This document shows positions 57,562 to 64,000 of a stretch of DNA of 64,000 bases, in pieces. Positions within the stretch are counted from its first letter, which is position 1; each line of letters begins with the position of its first letter. This DNA is from a virus. The notes under the pieces were generated by a model that was not told the origin of the DNA, searched no databases, and saw nothing but the letters and a program-made list of their open reading frames with translations. The stretch covers positions 36,220-100,219 of the IMG/VR virus record IMGVR_UViG_3300020190_000023; one strand, given 5' to 3'. Both the position numbers and the translations under genes were made by a program.

Positions 57562-58254
57562 TTAGACAAATTTTACTTCATTTGTAATAGGGTCCCAATC
57601 AATAACCCACGGTGTGTGAGAATATAGATATCTTTCATTTAACACAGATGCGTTAAAGTAGTGAGTATGACCATCAAAATAGTGTCCGTGACCTGTATGG
57701 ATATGACCACAGATATGTATTTTAGGTTTGATTTGTTTAATTCTTTCAGCAAGTAACTCACAACCTAAGTGTTCTCCTCTGCAACCCTCAACATCATCAA
57801 CAAATCCCCAAGCAGGGCCGTGAGTTATAAGGATATCCACATCATCAGGAATCATATCCCATTTTGCTTTTAATTCTTCACCATTACGAGGAAGATTAAA
57901 TGCCCAATTGTAAAATTCAGGTTGCCAAGGACTACCCCAAATTTTAATTTCAGGACCGTCACCTTCTTGGATTCCCATGAATTCGTCTTCAAGGTAATCT
58001 ATATTTTTATACCCTGTAAGTAACCCTTTGATTTTTTCAGTATTATTCTGAAAACCCCAATCGTGGTTTCCTGCGATAAATACTTTATGGTCATAACCAT
58101 CAAGTTTATTATACCATTTAGCGAACTCAGTTATTTCATGTTCGTACCCCATAGAACTAAGGTCACCTGCATGAATTAATAAGTCACCTCCTGGTAAATC
58201 ATCTGTAACTCTTTTGTGGTGGTTGTGAGTATCTGATATTATTGTAAGTTTCAT
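57562..58254 (-). CDS. Metallophosphoesterase
   Basis: 230 residues: ISDTHNHHKRV at 6 (D-x-H), LIHAGDLSSMG near 27, FIAGNHDWGF near 59, ILITHGPAWGF near 141 and HICGHIHTGHGHYF near 180. All family metal ligands are present. Second phosphoesterase in the window; substrate unknown. Part of a minus-strand string of coupled small genes. Confidence 0.88.
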   Translation of the reverse strand: MKLTIISDTHNHHKRVTDDLPGGDLLIHAGDLSSMGYEHEITEFAKWYNKLDGYDHKVFIAGNHDWGFQNNTEKIKGLLTGYKNIDYLEDEFMGIQEGDGPEIKIWGSPWQPEFYNWAFNLPRNGEELKAKWDMIPDDVDILITHGPAWGFVDDVEGCRGEHLGCELLAERIKQIKPKIHICGHIHTGHGHYFDGHTHYFNASVLNERYLYSHTPWVIDWDPITNEVKFV

Positions 58255-58445
58255 ATATTTTTTTTATTTTTTTTTCTTTCTACTTTGTATTTGAACATGT
58301 AATCTACAAGCTCATAACATTCCATTCTTTTTTTCCATTTATTTTTGAAGTTCTCAAACAGTTTATCTGTGGTTTTAATGTGGTCACTGTTTTCACTTGA
58401 GTTTAATACTCTAAGCACAAATTCAAAATCTTTATTTGGGTTCAT
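58251..58445 (-). CDS. Hypothetical protein (64 aa)
   Basis: MNPNKDFEFVLRVLNSSENS start, basic helical C-terminus. ATGA overlaps on both sides with its neighbours. No family recognised. Confidence 0.6.
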   Translation of the reverse strand: MNPNKDFEFVLRVLNSSENSDHIKTTDKLFENFKNKWKKRMECYELVDYMFKYKVERKKNKKNI

Positions 58446-58552
58446 ATTTTTGTTTTGGTAAAATATTTTTTGCTTATCTGATATTCTCCGTTGTTAAAAA
58501 TGAGTGTGTCACCATCTATCTTGGTAATTCTTAGAGTATCTGTTACTTCCAT
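58442..58552 (-). CDS. Small beta protein (36 aa)
   Basis: MEVTDTLRITKIDGDTLIFN start; its TGA overlaps the next ATG. Resembles half of a small beta-barrel. The perfect coupling supports it. Confidence 0.5.
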   Translation of the reverse strand: MEVTDTLRITKIDGDTLIFNNGEYQISKKYFTKTKI

Positions 58553-58571
58553 AATGTTTGGATGAAAGCCT

Positions 58572-58790
58572 TTATACTTTTATACCCAATGTGGTTTTGT
58601 ACATATTTTCAATAAAAGTCTCAAATTCTTTTCCAGACTTTTTATCCTTTACGGTCATTTTGTCTCCACTAATCTTCTTTACTTCAAAGTTGAATCCCTG
58701 TACCGCATTACCTACAGTATCACCAACTTTAATGTCTTGGTTAGTTTGACCTTCATTTGAGAAGTTTTCAAATGTGTGTATGTGTTTCAT
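58572..58790 (-). CDS. Small KOW/SH3-like protein (72 aa)
   Basis: Start MKHIHTFENFSNEGQTN, then DIKVGDTVGNAVQGFNFEVKKISGDKMTVKDKKSG (in parts), a small beta-barrel with the VGDxV motif, similar in type to the gene at 26103. Its ATG overlaps the stop of the membrane peptide gene upstream. Confidence 0.65.
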   Translation of the reverse strand: MKHIHTFENFSNEGQTNQDIKVGDTVGNAVQGFNFEVKKISGDKMTVKDKKSGKEFETFIENMYKTTLGIKV

Positions 58791-58870
58791 ATTACAAAAT
58801 AAGCTATTGTTGTTATAAGAGCAAACCATAAAACTACGATTATTAAACTCCAATTGATTTTAAATTTCAT
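58787..58870 (-). CDS. Single-span membrane peptide (27 aa)
   Basis: MKFKINWSLIIVVLWFALIT, one membrane segment. TATATTTG (58872-58879, minus strand) lies 1 nt before the ATG, so the mRNA would be leaderless; TGA overlaps the next ATG. Small but well framed. Confidence 0.5.
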   Translation of the reverse strand: MKFKINWSLIIVVLWFALITTIAYFVI

Positions 58871-58890
58871 ACAAATATACTATTTTTTTT

Positions 58891-59490
58891 TTAATCCCAC
58901 CATCTTTGGATGTGGTCATTCATTATTTTAAAGATTAAATTTCTACAACGTTCTTGATTCTCGTGTGCAATTTCCATTGCGATAACTTGTTTATCCTTTT
59001 TTTCTACAGGTCTTTTATATCTATTAATTTCACCTGATAAAACTCGTTTATATTGACGAGGATACTTTTTAAAGTATTCGTCAAAGCTTTCAGAAATTAA
59101 AGTGTCTTCTATTCTATATAATTTTTTAGTCTCATCAGTCGGAATAAAATCATACTTTGTGTCATGATAACCCATATACTCCATTGTATAGAACCCTTCT
59201 TGTTCTAATTCAATTAGTCTTGAAACTAATCTCATTCTTTCCGCATCCCTTCCAGCATCTAAATGATTTCCGAACTTACGAATATAATCTGATTGGAAAT
59301 TTAACTTGGTTCTTATTAATGTGTAGATATAATCATGGTCCCAATCTCTATCTTCCCATATAACAGGAAACCACCTCCAAAGGTTTTTTATACCTTTAGC
59401 AAAATTTCTGTGCATGTACCGACCATCAAATTTCCACCAAAGCGATATTTTTTCAAAAACATTAATTTTTTTTACCTCTTCTTTTTTCAT
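58891..59490 (-). CDS. Phage-conserved hypothetical protein (199 aa)
   Basis: Trp/Tyr/Arg-rich (WWKFDGRYMHRNF, WEDRDWDHDYIYTL). Patterns known from phage proteins of unknown function. Class A element TATATTTG (59495-59502, minus strand) 4 nt before the ATG, hence probably early. No catalytic motif recognised. Confidence 0.7.
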   Translation of the reverse strand: MKKEEVKKINVFEKISLWWKFDGRYMHRNFAKGIKNLWRWFPVIWEDRDWDHDYIYTLIRTKLNFQSDYIRKFGNHLDAGRDAERMRLVSRLIELEQEGFYTMEYMGYHDTKYDFIPTDETKKLYRIEDTLISESFDEYFKKYPRQYKRVLSGEINRYKRPVEKKDKQVIAMEIAHENQERCRNLIFKIMNDHIQRWWD

Positions 59491-59510
59491 AAGACAAATA
59501 TAGTGAAAAT

Positions 59511-59542
59511 AAAAAGACCTGTCAAATTTAACAGGTCTTTTT
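59511..59542. terminator. Bidirectional terminator
   Basis: AAAAAGACCTGT / ACAGGTCTTTTTT stem (loop of 8 nt). Confidence 0.85.
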
Positions 59543-59638
59543 TATATATAGAGGCTCTCGTGATGAGAGTGATAGTGTTTTATAAATATACCATGTTTAT
59601 AAAAAAATAGTCTTTATTGATGTTCTATACATGATTTT

Positions 59639-59863
59639 TTATTTTTTAAATATTTTATTTATTTTGTTTAGTTCATCTAATAAACCATTCATATCTAATT
59701 TACCCGCAGAATTTATCGGATTTTTAGTCTGATTGAATGTTTTTTCCATAGTCTTAAATGTGTTAAACAATTTTTTACCATATTTAACCCACCATACACA
59801 AATTAACGTAGTGATTGTAATTAAACAAAGTAATAATAACAACAATAAAATATTCAGTACCAT
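59639..59863 (-). CDS. Small membrane protein (74 aa)
   Basis: One membrane segment (LNILLLLLLLCLITITTLICVWW) and a basic/helical cytoplasmic tail ending LDELNKINKIFKK. Alone between two terminators. Function unknown. Confidence 0.5.
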   Translation of the reverse strand: MVLNILLLLLLLCLITITTLICVWWVKYGKKLFNTFKTMEKTFNQTKNPINSAGKLDMNGLLDELNKINKIFKK

Positions 59864-59938
59864 ATTTCTTTTTTTTTACAAAATATAAATTATTAAAAAG
59901 AACTTTTCAACCCAAAACAAGTGTTTATATTTATTATT

Positions 59939-60214
59939 ATGAGGAATTGTATGACCGTCCTATTAAATATAGTTTTTAGAAAAGATTTAGAATTACTTTA
60001 TGGGGAGGGTACTATTGTGGAGGTCAATCAATGTAAGTATTGTACAACAACTAAAGATTTTTTAATTGATTGTACTCTTAAAGTAGGTAGTGTTGAGTTA
60101 TTTGAGGAGACCCAATTAGATGGTTTAAAATATTTAATTGAGGAGTCTTGGAAATATACAGGTTCAGATAAACACAAGATTAGTTTAGTTTCATCTGTTG
60201 ATATTGTACCCTAA
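59939..60214 (+). CDS. Hypothetical protein (91 aa)
   Basis: Begins MRNCMTVLLNIVF behind TATTTAT, with a start ambiguity of four codons. Two Cys pairs (QCKYCTTTKD) may bind metal. Followed closely by the FKBP gene. Confidence 0.6.
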   Translation: MRNCMTVLLNIVFRKDLELLYGEGTIVEVNQCKYCTTTKDFLIDCTLKVGSVELFEETQLDGLKYLIEESWKYTGSDKHKISLVSSVDIVP

Positions 60215-60247
60215 TACCCCTATAATTGTTTTAAAAAAATATAAATT

Positions 60248-60673
60248 ATGAAAAAAGTTGAAAACGGTAATACCGTAACTGTAAATTACACAGGTAAATT
60301 AGAGGATGGGTCAATATTTGACTCATCTTTGAATGAAGGGAGAGAACCCCTAACTGCAATTTTGGGTGAAGGTTCTTTAATTAAAGGTTTTGAGGATGGT
60401 CTTTTAGAAATGTCTGAAGGGGAAAGTAAAACAATTGAAATTGAACCTTCAGAAGCGTATGGTGAATACCGAGAAGATATGATTAACGACATTCCAAAAA
60501 CACAAGTACCTGAAGGTGTTAATGTTGGGGACATGTTACAGGGATTTGGACCGATGGGACCTATCAATGTTAAAGTTTTAGAAATTAATGAGGAAACCGT
60601 TAAGTTGGATGCTAATCACCCATTAGCAGGTAAAAAACTAATTTTTGATTTGGAGATAGTTAGCATCTCTTAA
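60248..60673 (+). CDS. FKBP-type peptidyl-prolyl isomerase (SlyD-like)
   Basis: 141 residues: NGNTVTVNYTGKLEDGSIFDSS, GEGSLIKGFEDGLLEMSEGE, a flap (EPSEAYGEYREDMIND) and inserted domain, and ANHPLAGKKLIFDLEIVSI at the end, the SlyD order without the His tail. Folding catalyst and chaperone; works in the same pathway as DnaK. Promoter region contains TATAATTG, as before the thioesterase gene. Confidence 0.9.
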   Translation: MKKVENGNTVTVNYTGKLEDGSIFDSSLNEGREPLTAILGEGSLIKGFEDGLLEMSEGESKTIEIEPSEAYGEYREDMINDIPKTQVPEGVNVGDMLQGFGPMGPINVKVLEINEETVKLDANHPLAGKKLIFDLEIVSIS

Positions 60674-60710
60674 TTAGATGTTAATTACCTAAAAATTGGG
60701 TTTACTTAGT

Positions 60711-61100
60711 TTAATCGTACATCATATCCTCCTCGCGAGGATATTTTTTTTCAAATTTTTTCATCATTTGACCTGCAAAAGCATTAGCCTCATCCTCATT
60801 CTGACCCCCAATGTCAGGACCGTGTTCTCTACCCAAAACATTTATTTGGTACTCATGAACCCATTCATGTCCTAATGTTCTTAAAATATCACGAGTCATT
60901 CTGTTTTTACATAGTATTTTAAGTTCACTATTATCAGTTCTACTACCTGTAGTCATTTTCCCTTCTCTCTCACCTAAAAAACAAATACTAACATCATTTT
61001 TTAATGGTAATTCTTTCTGTAGGAATTTAATAAATTTATTATAAAATTCCATTTTATTTTTACCAATTGAGGAGTTTTTGTATTTAACTAACACTTTCAT
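60711..61100 (-). CDS. Small HExxH protein (129 aa)
   Basis: Near residue 76: LRTLGHEWVHEYQINVLG (H-E-W-V-H) then GQNEDEANAFAGQM, a compact zincin such as found in many phages. Shares its motif style with the genes at 47266 and 55651. Class B element before the ATG. Confidence 0.72.
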   Translation of the reverse strand: MKVLVKYKNSSIGKNKMEFYNKFIKFLQKELPLKNDVSICFLGEREGKMTTGSRTDNSELKILCKNRMTRDILRTLGHEWVHEYQINVLGREHGPDIGGQNEDEANAFAGQMMKKFEKKYPREEDMMYD

Positions 61101-61138
61101 CTTATTTAATAAATATTTATTAAAAAAATTAATTTACC

Positions 61139-61987
61139 ATGTATAAGAAAATTTTAATATCTGAATCAGAAAAAAATAAAATAAAACAAATGTATCAATT
61201 AAATGAGGTGGGCTCAATTCTAGGTATTGACGTTAATGATTTTTTAAAACAGTTATCTTCAGGGTTTAGTTCGACATCTTCAAAAGATAGTACTGAAGAT
61301 AAGAAAGATGAAGATAAGAAAGATGAAGATAAGAAAGATGAAGATAAGAAAGATGAAGATAAGATAATAAAAAATGCCACAGGTAGTGTTGAGTCTAATT
61401 GGATGGATGTCACTAAAAAAGTTATTGATAACTTTGAGGGTGGGTATTGGAACCATTGGCAATGTAAATCTCACCCATATACGGCAATGTTTGATAAATC
61501 AGGTGAAACTATGTTTGGATTAGATAGAAAAGCGGGGGCTATTGAAACCGTTAAACCTGAAGGTGAGGAATTTTTTAGAATTATAGATTCTGAAAAAAAG
61601 AAATTAGGTATGTCCGAATTTTGTAAAAAATGGAAATGGGGATACACAGGGGGTGATTTACAAGAAAAACTTAAAAATTTGGCATCAAAAATAATGTTTA
61701 AATCTTACCAACGAAATATGTCTAATTTTGTTAAAGACTCTGAAACAAAAAAACGTATCGAGGGTAACAAAGGTTTATTATTACATATGTCATACGCATG
61801 TTGGAACGGTCCTGGTTTCTTTAAGAAATTTGCTCAAAAAATAGAAAGTGCCGTTAAAGAAGGTAAATCTGACAAGGAATTGTTAAAAATTGCTAAAGAT
61901 AGTAGGACTAGTAGTCTTGGCGGAGCTTGGGCCAAAGGAACTGTTAAAGTTAATAATCTAATCGATAAAGAATCAGGTTTGGCGTAG
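61139..61987 (+). CDS. Leader-bearing lysozyme-like protein
   Basis: 282 residues. Leader MYKKILISESEKNKIKQMYQ then LNE; residues 50-78 are a tandem DKKDE repeat; residues 85-270 form a catalytic-type domain with KVIDNFEGGYWNHWQ (E-G-G-Y, as in GH108-like muramidases) and MFGLDRKAG. Substrate would be peptidoglycan. The leader suggests particle packaging, for use at entry. ATATTTAT upstream. Confidence 0.72.
   Translation: MYKKILISESEKNKIKQMYQLNEVGSILGIDVNDFLKQLSSGFSSTSSKDSTEDKKDEDKKDEDKKDEDKKDEDKIIKNATGSVESNWMDVTKKVIDNFEGGYWNHWQCKSHPYTAMFDKSGETMFGLDRKAGAIETVKPEGEEFFRIIDSEKKKLGMSEFCKKWKWGYTGGDLQEKLKNLASKIMFKSYQRNMSNFVKDSETKKRIEGNKGLLLHMSYACWNGPGFFKKFAQKIESAVKEGKSDKELLKIAKDSRTSSLGGAWAKGTVKVNNLIDKESGLA
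61300..61362 (+). repeat. Tandem 15-bp repeat in the lysozyme-like gene
   Basis: GATAAGAAAGATGAA units, four in tandem, encoding DKKDE. Repeat number is likely to vary between relatives. Confidence 0.85.
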
Positions 61988-61991
61988 TCAA

Positions 61992-62993
61992 TTACGACCC
62001 AAACCCCATTCTTCCACTACCTTTTATTGTTGGTGTTTTTTTCAACCCCTCAAGATTATCAATTGTTTCTTCAAAAGTTCTACCCATAACAATAACCGAA
62101 ATTACAACTTCTTTTAAATGTGACAAAGACATTCCTTCAGTTTTTTTTATCCATTCTTCAATATCAATACCTTTCAAATCGTCTTCACTCAATTTGTGTT
62201 GGATGTACGCTTTTCTAATATCTTCATTAGGAAGTTCCACTTTATATCTTCTATCAAAACGAGATGGTCTATTGGTAATTCTTTCTTGTAATTTTTCTGG
62301 GTAGTTTGTTGTTGCGATGTATACAACACCTTCAATTTGTTTTACACCATCAAGGATATTTAATAATCTTGCAGTTTGATGTTTACCTTCACCACTAAGT
62401 GAATCAATATCCTCCAATAACACAATAAGTGGTCTTTTAGGTTCAACTTTTCTAAATGTTCCAATAAATGATGTAAATCTTTCAACATCTTCTTCATCTT
62501 TTACATTCATCACAATACCATCTTTTTTAATTATTTGTTGTGATATTAACTGAATTATACCTGACTTACCACAACCTGGTTCACCATACATTAATATACC
62601 TCTTTTGTGGATATAGTTATATTTTTTATAATTATCTGCTCTATTCCAAAAATTATCAATATCTTTTAAGATGTCTGTAATTTCATAAGATGGTAAGTGG
62701 TATAACTCATCTGTTTTGAATGGTTGTTTTTTAACGGTATATGTTGATAGACTACTATTCCATCCTATTTCATAAACACCTGCAGGTACTTTTGGAACCG
62801 TTGGGTATGCGGGAGCGTACTCATTGTTTTTTAAGTTACTCCAACAAGAAGGGATATCTAAATCTTTTTTTTCTTCTTCAAGTAAGGAAGGGTGAATTTC
62901 CCTTGACGTATACTCAATTGAACTATCCTCAACAGGATACTTATATTGTTCTTCCATTGCTATAACCATTTTTTTAATTTTATTTAAATTCAT
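61992..62993 (-). CDS. AAA+ ATPase (BCS1/FtsH-like domain)
   Basis: 333 residues. Single AAA+ module in the middle: Walker A GILMYGEPGCGKSGI near 138, Walker B LIVLLEDIDSL near 195, TTNYPEKLQERITNRPSRFDRR (sensor 1/arginine finger). N-terminal part is acidic and specific; no protease domain. Protein or DNA remodelling; partner unknown. An ATG 11 codons on is an alternative start. Confidence 0.85.
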   Translation of the reverse strand: MNLNKIKKMVIAMEEQYKYPVEDSSIEYTSREIHPSLLEEEKKDLDIPSCWSNLKNNEYAPAYPTVPKVPAGVYEIGWNSSLSTYTVKKQPFKTDELYHLPSYEITDILKDIDNFWNRADNYKKYNYIHKRGILMYGEPGCGKSGIIQLISQQIIKKDGIVMNVKDEEDVERFTSFIGTFRKVEPKRPLIVLLEDIDSLSGEGKHQTARLLNILDGVKQIEGVVYIATTNYPEKLQERITNRPSRFDRRYKVELPNEDIRKAYIQHKLSEDDLKGIDIEEWIKKTEGMSLSHLKEVVISVIVMGRTFEETIDNLEGLKKTPTIKGSGRMGFGS

Positions 62994-63162
62994 TTTTTAA
63001 GTCCTCCCAATCATTTTTTTTAATCGCCATTCTTATTCCTTTTATGGTACAGAAAACCTCATTAGAATATACTTTACAGTCCTCTAACTCATCATATGAA
63101 ACTTTGATTTTATTGAAATATGTTCCGTCATTAGTAAATCTCACATAAATTTCTTTTTTCAT
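62980..63162 (-). CDS. Hypothetical protein (60 aa)
   Basis: MKKEIYVRFTNDGTYFNKIK start, a small beta-alpha protein. Overlaps the start of the AAA+ gene by 14 nt, hence coupled. No family. Confidence 0.6.
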   Translation of the reverse strand: MKKEIYVRFTNDGTYFNKIKVSYDELEDCKVYSNEVFCTIKGIRMAIKKNDWEDLKNEFK

Positions 63163-63198
63163 ACTTTTCTATTTGTTTTTCGTTCTTGTTAATAAATT

Positions 63199-63477
63199 TT
63201 AATTATTCTCATATTTTAATCCCCAATTTTTACTTACTTTACTAAATTTATGTTTTGTAATTACGTCAGGATTAACACCTGTTTTTTTACATTCTTGATA
63301 TATTTTATCTAAGGTTGACAAATCTTCGTTAAACTGTTTCCCATGGTCTTTATTTGCCTCGTTAAGTTTTTGTTTAAACTCTGACAATTCCTTTGAAGTA
63401 TAAAATTCGGTCCCGTGTTCAACAACTTTCAGTTCCACAAGAATTTTATTGGTTGAAGTTTTAATTTGGTGTGTCAT
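63199..63477 (-). CDS. Hypothetical protein (92 aa)
   Basis: MTHQIKTSTNKILVELKVVE start, helical charged centre. Between the PEP synthase fragment and the AAA+ operon, same direction. No family. Confidence 0.6.
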   Translation of the reverse strand: MTHQIKTSTNKILVELKVVEHGTEFYTSKELSEFKQKLNEANKDHGKQFNEDLSTLDKIYQECKKTGVNPDVITKHKFSKVSKNWGLKYENN

Positions 63478-63497
63478 TTCTTATTGTTGAATTTATT

Positions 63498-64000
63498 TTA
63501 TTTTTGAAGAGCTTTCAAAGTTTTCAATAATGAGTCAGGTGTCACAGAAATACTATCAATTCCTAAATCTACTAAAAATTTAGCAAAATCAGGAAAATCG
63601 CTTGGCCCTTGACCACATATTCCAACTTTGACATTATTTTGTTTAGAAACTTCTATAAGATGTGAAATCGCTCTTTTGACTGCGGTGTTTCTTTCATCAT
63701 AGATATGTGCGACTAATGAAGAGTCTCTATCTAAGCCTAAAGTTAATTGTGTTAAATCATTGGACCCAATTGAAAATCCATCGATATGTTTCGAAAATTC
63801 ATCAGCTAAAAAAATGTTAGATGGTAATTCAGCCATCAAATAAATTTCAAGTCCCTTTTCTCTTCTTTTTAATCCGTATTTTTCCATCGTCTGATAAACT
63901 TTAAGTAATTCATCAACTGTTCTACAAAAAGGAATCATAACTACAACGTTTTCTAAACCCATTTTCTCACGAACTCTTTTAATCGCCTTTATTTCCATTC
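63498..64000 (-). CDS. ppsA: Phosphoenolpyruvate synthase, C-terminal part (gene enters from right)
   Basis: The last 166 residues of a PEP-synthase-type protein: VVMIPFCRTVDELLKV, YLMAELPSNIFLADEF, GFSIGSNDLTQLTLGLDRDS, VGICGQGPSDFPDFAKF, ISVTPDSLLKTL. These belong to the PEP-utilising TIM barrel, with the catalytic Cys (G-I-C-G-Q) in place. The rest lies beyond the window; the first Met here is internal. Would make PEP from pyruvate and ATP. Strongly conserved, so probably functional. Confidence 0.88.
   Translation of the reverse strand, partial: MEIKAIKRVREKMGLENVVVMIPFCRTVDELLKVYQTMEKYGLKRREKGLEIYLMAELPSNIFLADEFSKHIDGFSIGSNDLTQLTLGLDRDSSLVAHIYDERNTAVKRAISHLIEVSKQNNVKVGICGQGPSDFPDFAKFLVDLGIDSISVTPDSLLKTLKALQK

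Noticed and set aside
61300-61362. CRISPR-like array
   Set aside because: The units are contiguous 15-bp coding repeats without spacers.

Overview
The window is part of a large, AT-rich genome of a tailed phage (T4-like portal and large terminase) that almost certainly infects a Bacteroidetes/Flavobacteriia host. Support for the host: many genes are preceded by the Bacteroidetes-type promoter (TTG, 18-20 bp, TAnnTTTG) rather than a Shine-Dalgarno/-35/-10 layout; one gene encodes a secreted protein with a type IX secretion (gliding-motility type B) C-terminal signal; two genes encode lipoproteins with typical Bacteroidetes lipoboxes. Gene density, frequent start/stop overlaps, tRNAs, a tmRNA and homing endonucleases agree with a jumbo-type phage.

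Layout. 1-11 kb: head morphogenesis and virion genes on the minus strand (portal, terminase, scaffold-like acidic proteins, and a 779-residue nucleotidyltransferase/M23/GH19 fusion). 11-15.4 kb: a plus-strand ClpC-like unfoldase, an M20-type peptidase and an unknown. 15.4-15.9 kb: tmRNA with its own promoter and terminator. 15.9-18.1 kb: type IX-secreted adhesin-like protein. 18.2-20.6 kb: an unusual RNA region on the minus strand: about 900 nt of densely structured RNA, a GIY-YIG endonuclease gene running into a tRNA-Met, another structured stretch with a strong terminator, and three repeated host-type promoters. 20.7-30.5 kb: small lipoprotein, M15 peptidase, GAF-like membrane protein, two RNA ligases, metallophosphoesterase, cyclic-phosphate-type receiver protein, many small genes and five tRNAs. 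30.5-34.6 kb: leader-bearing proteins, archaemetzincin-like protease, tRNA-Arg, glycosyltransferase. 34.7-38.5 kb: plus-strand sugar-modification cluster (glycosyltransferases, methyltransferase, pyruvyl transferase). 39-47 kb: large leader-bearing membrane/virion proteins. 47-64 kb: thioesterase, IMPDH/GMP reductase, P-loop kinase, holin-like protein, HAD RNA-repair-type phosphatase, DnaK, several HExxH proteins, a likely ADP-ribosyltransferase, FKBP isomerase, lysozyme-like protein, AAA+ ATPase and the C-terminal part of a PEP synthase.

How it works together. Two promoter classes appear. Class A (TAnnTTTG, usually 4-10 nt before the ATG) precedes takeover, RNA-repair and accessory genes, the tmRNA and the structured RNAs. 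Class B (ATATTTAT in the sense orientation, 4-40 nt before the ATG) precedes virion genes and nearly all proteins with a recurring N-terminal leader of the form LTES-x-L...I-x-E. I infer early and late classes, and suggest that the leader is a capsid-targeting or maturation-protease signal like that of T4 internal proteins. An RNA-repair set (two ligases, receiver, HAD, kinase, tRNAs, tmRNA) and a protein-quality set (DnaK, ClpC, FKBP, peptidases) point to long-lasting control of host translation and proteostasis. All functions are read from the sequence by eye; no database search was possible.
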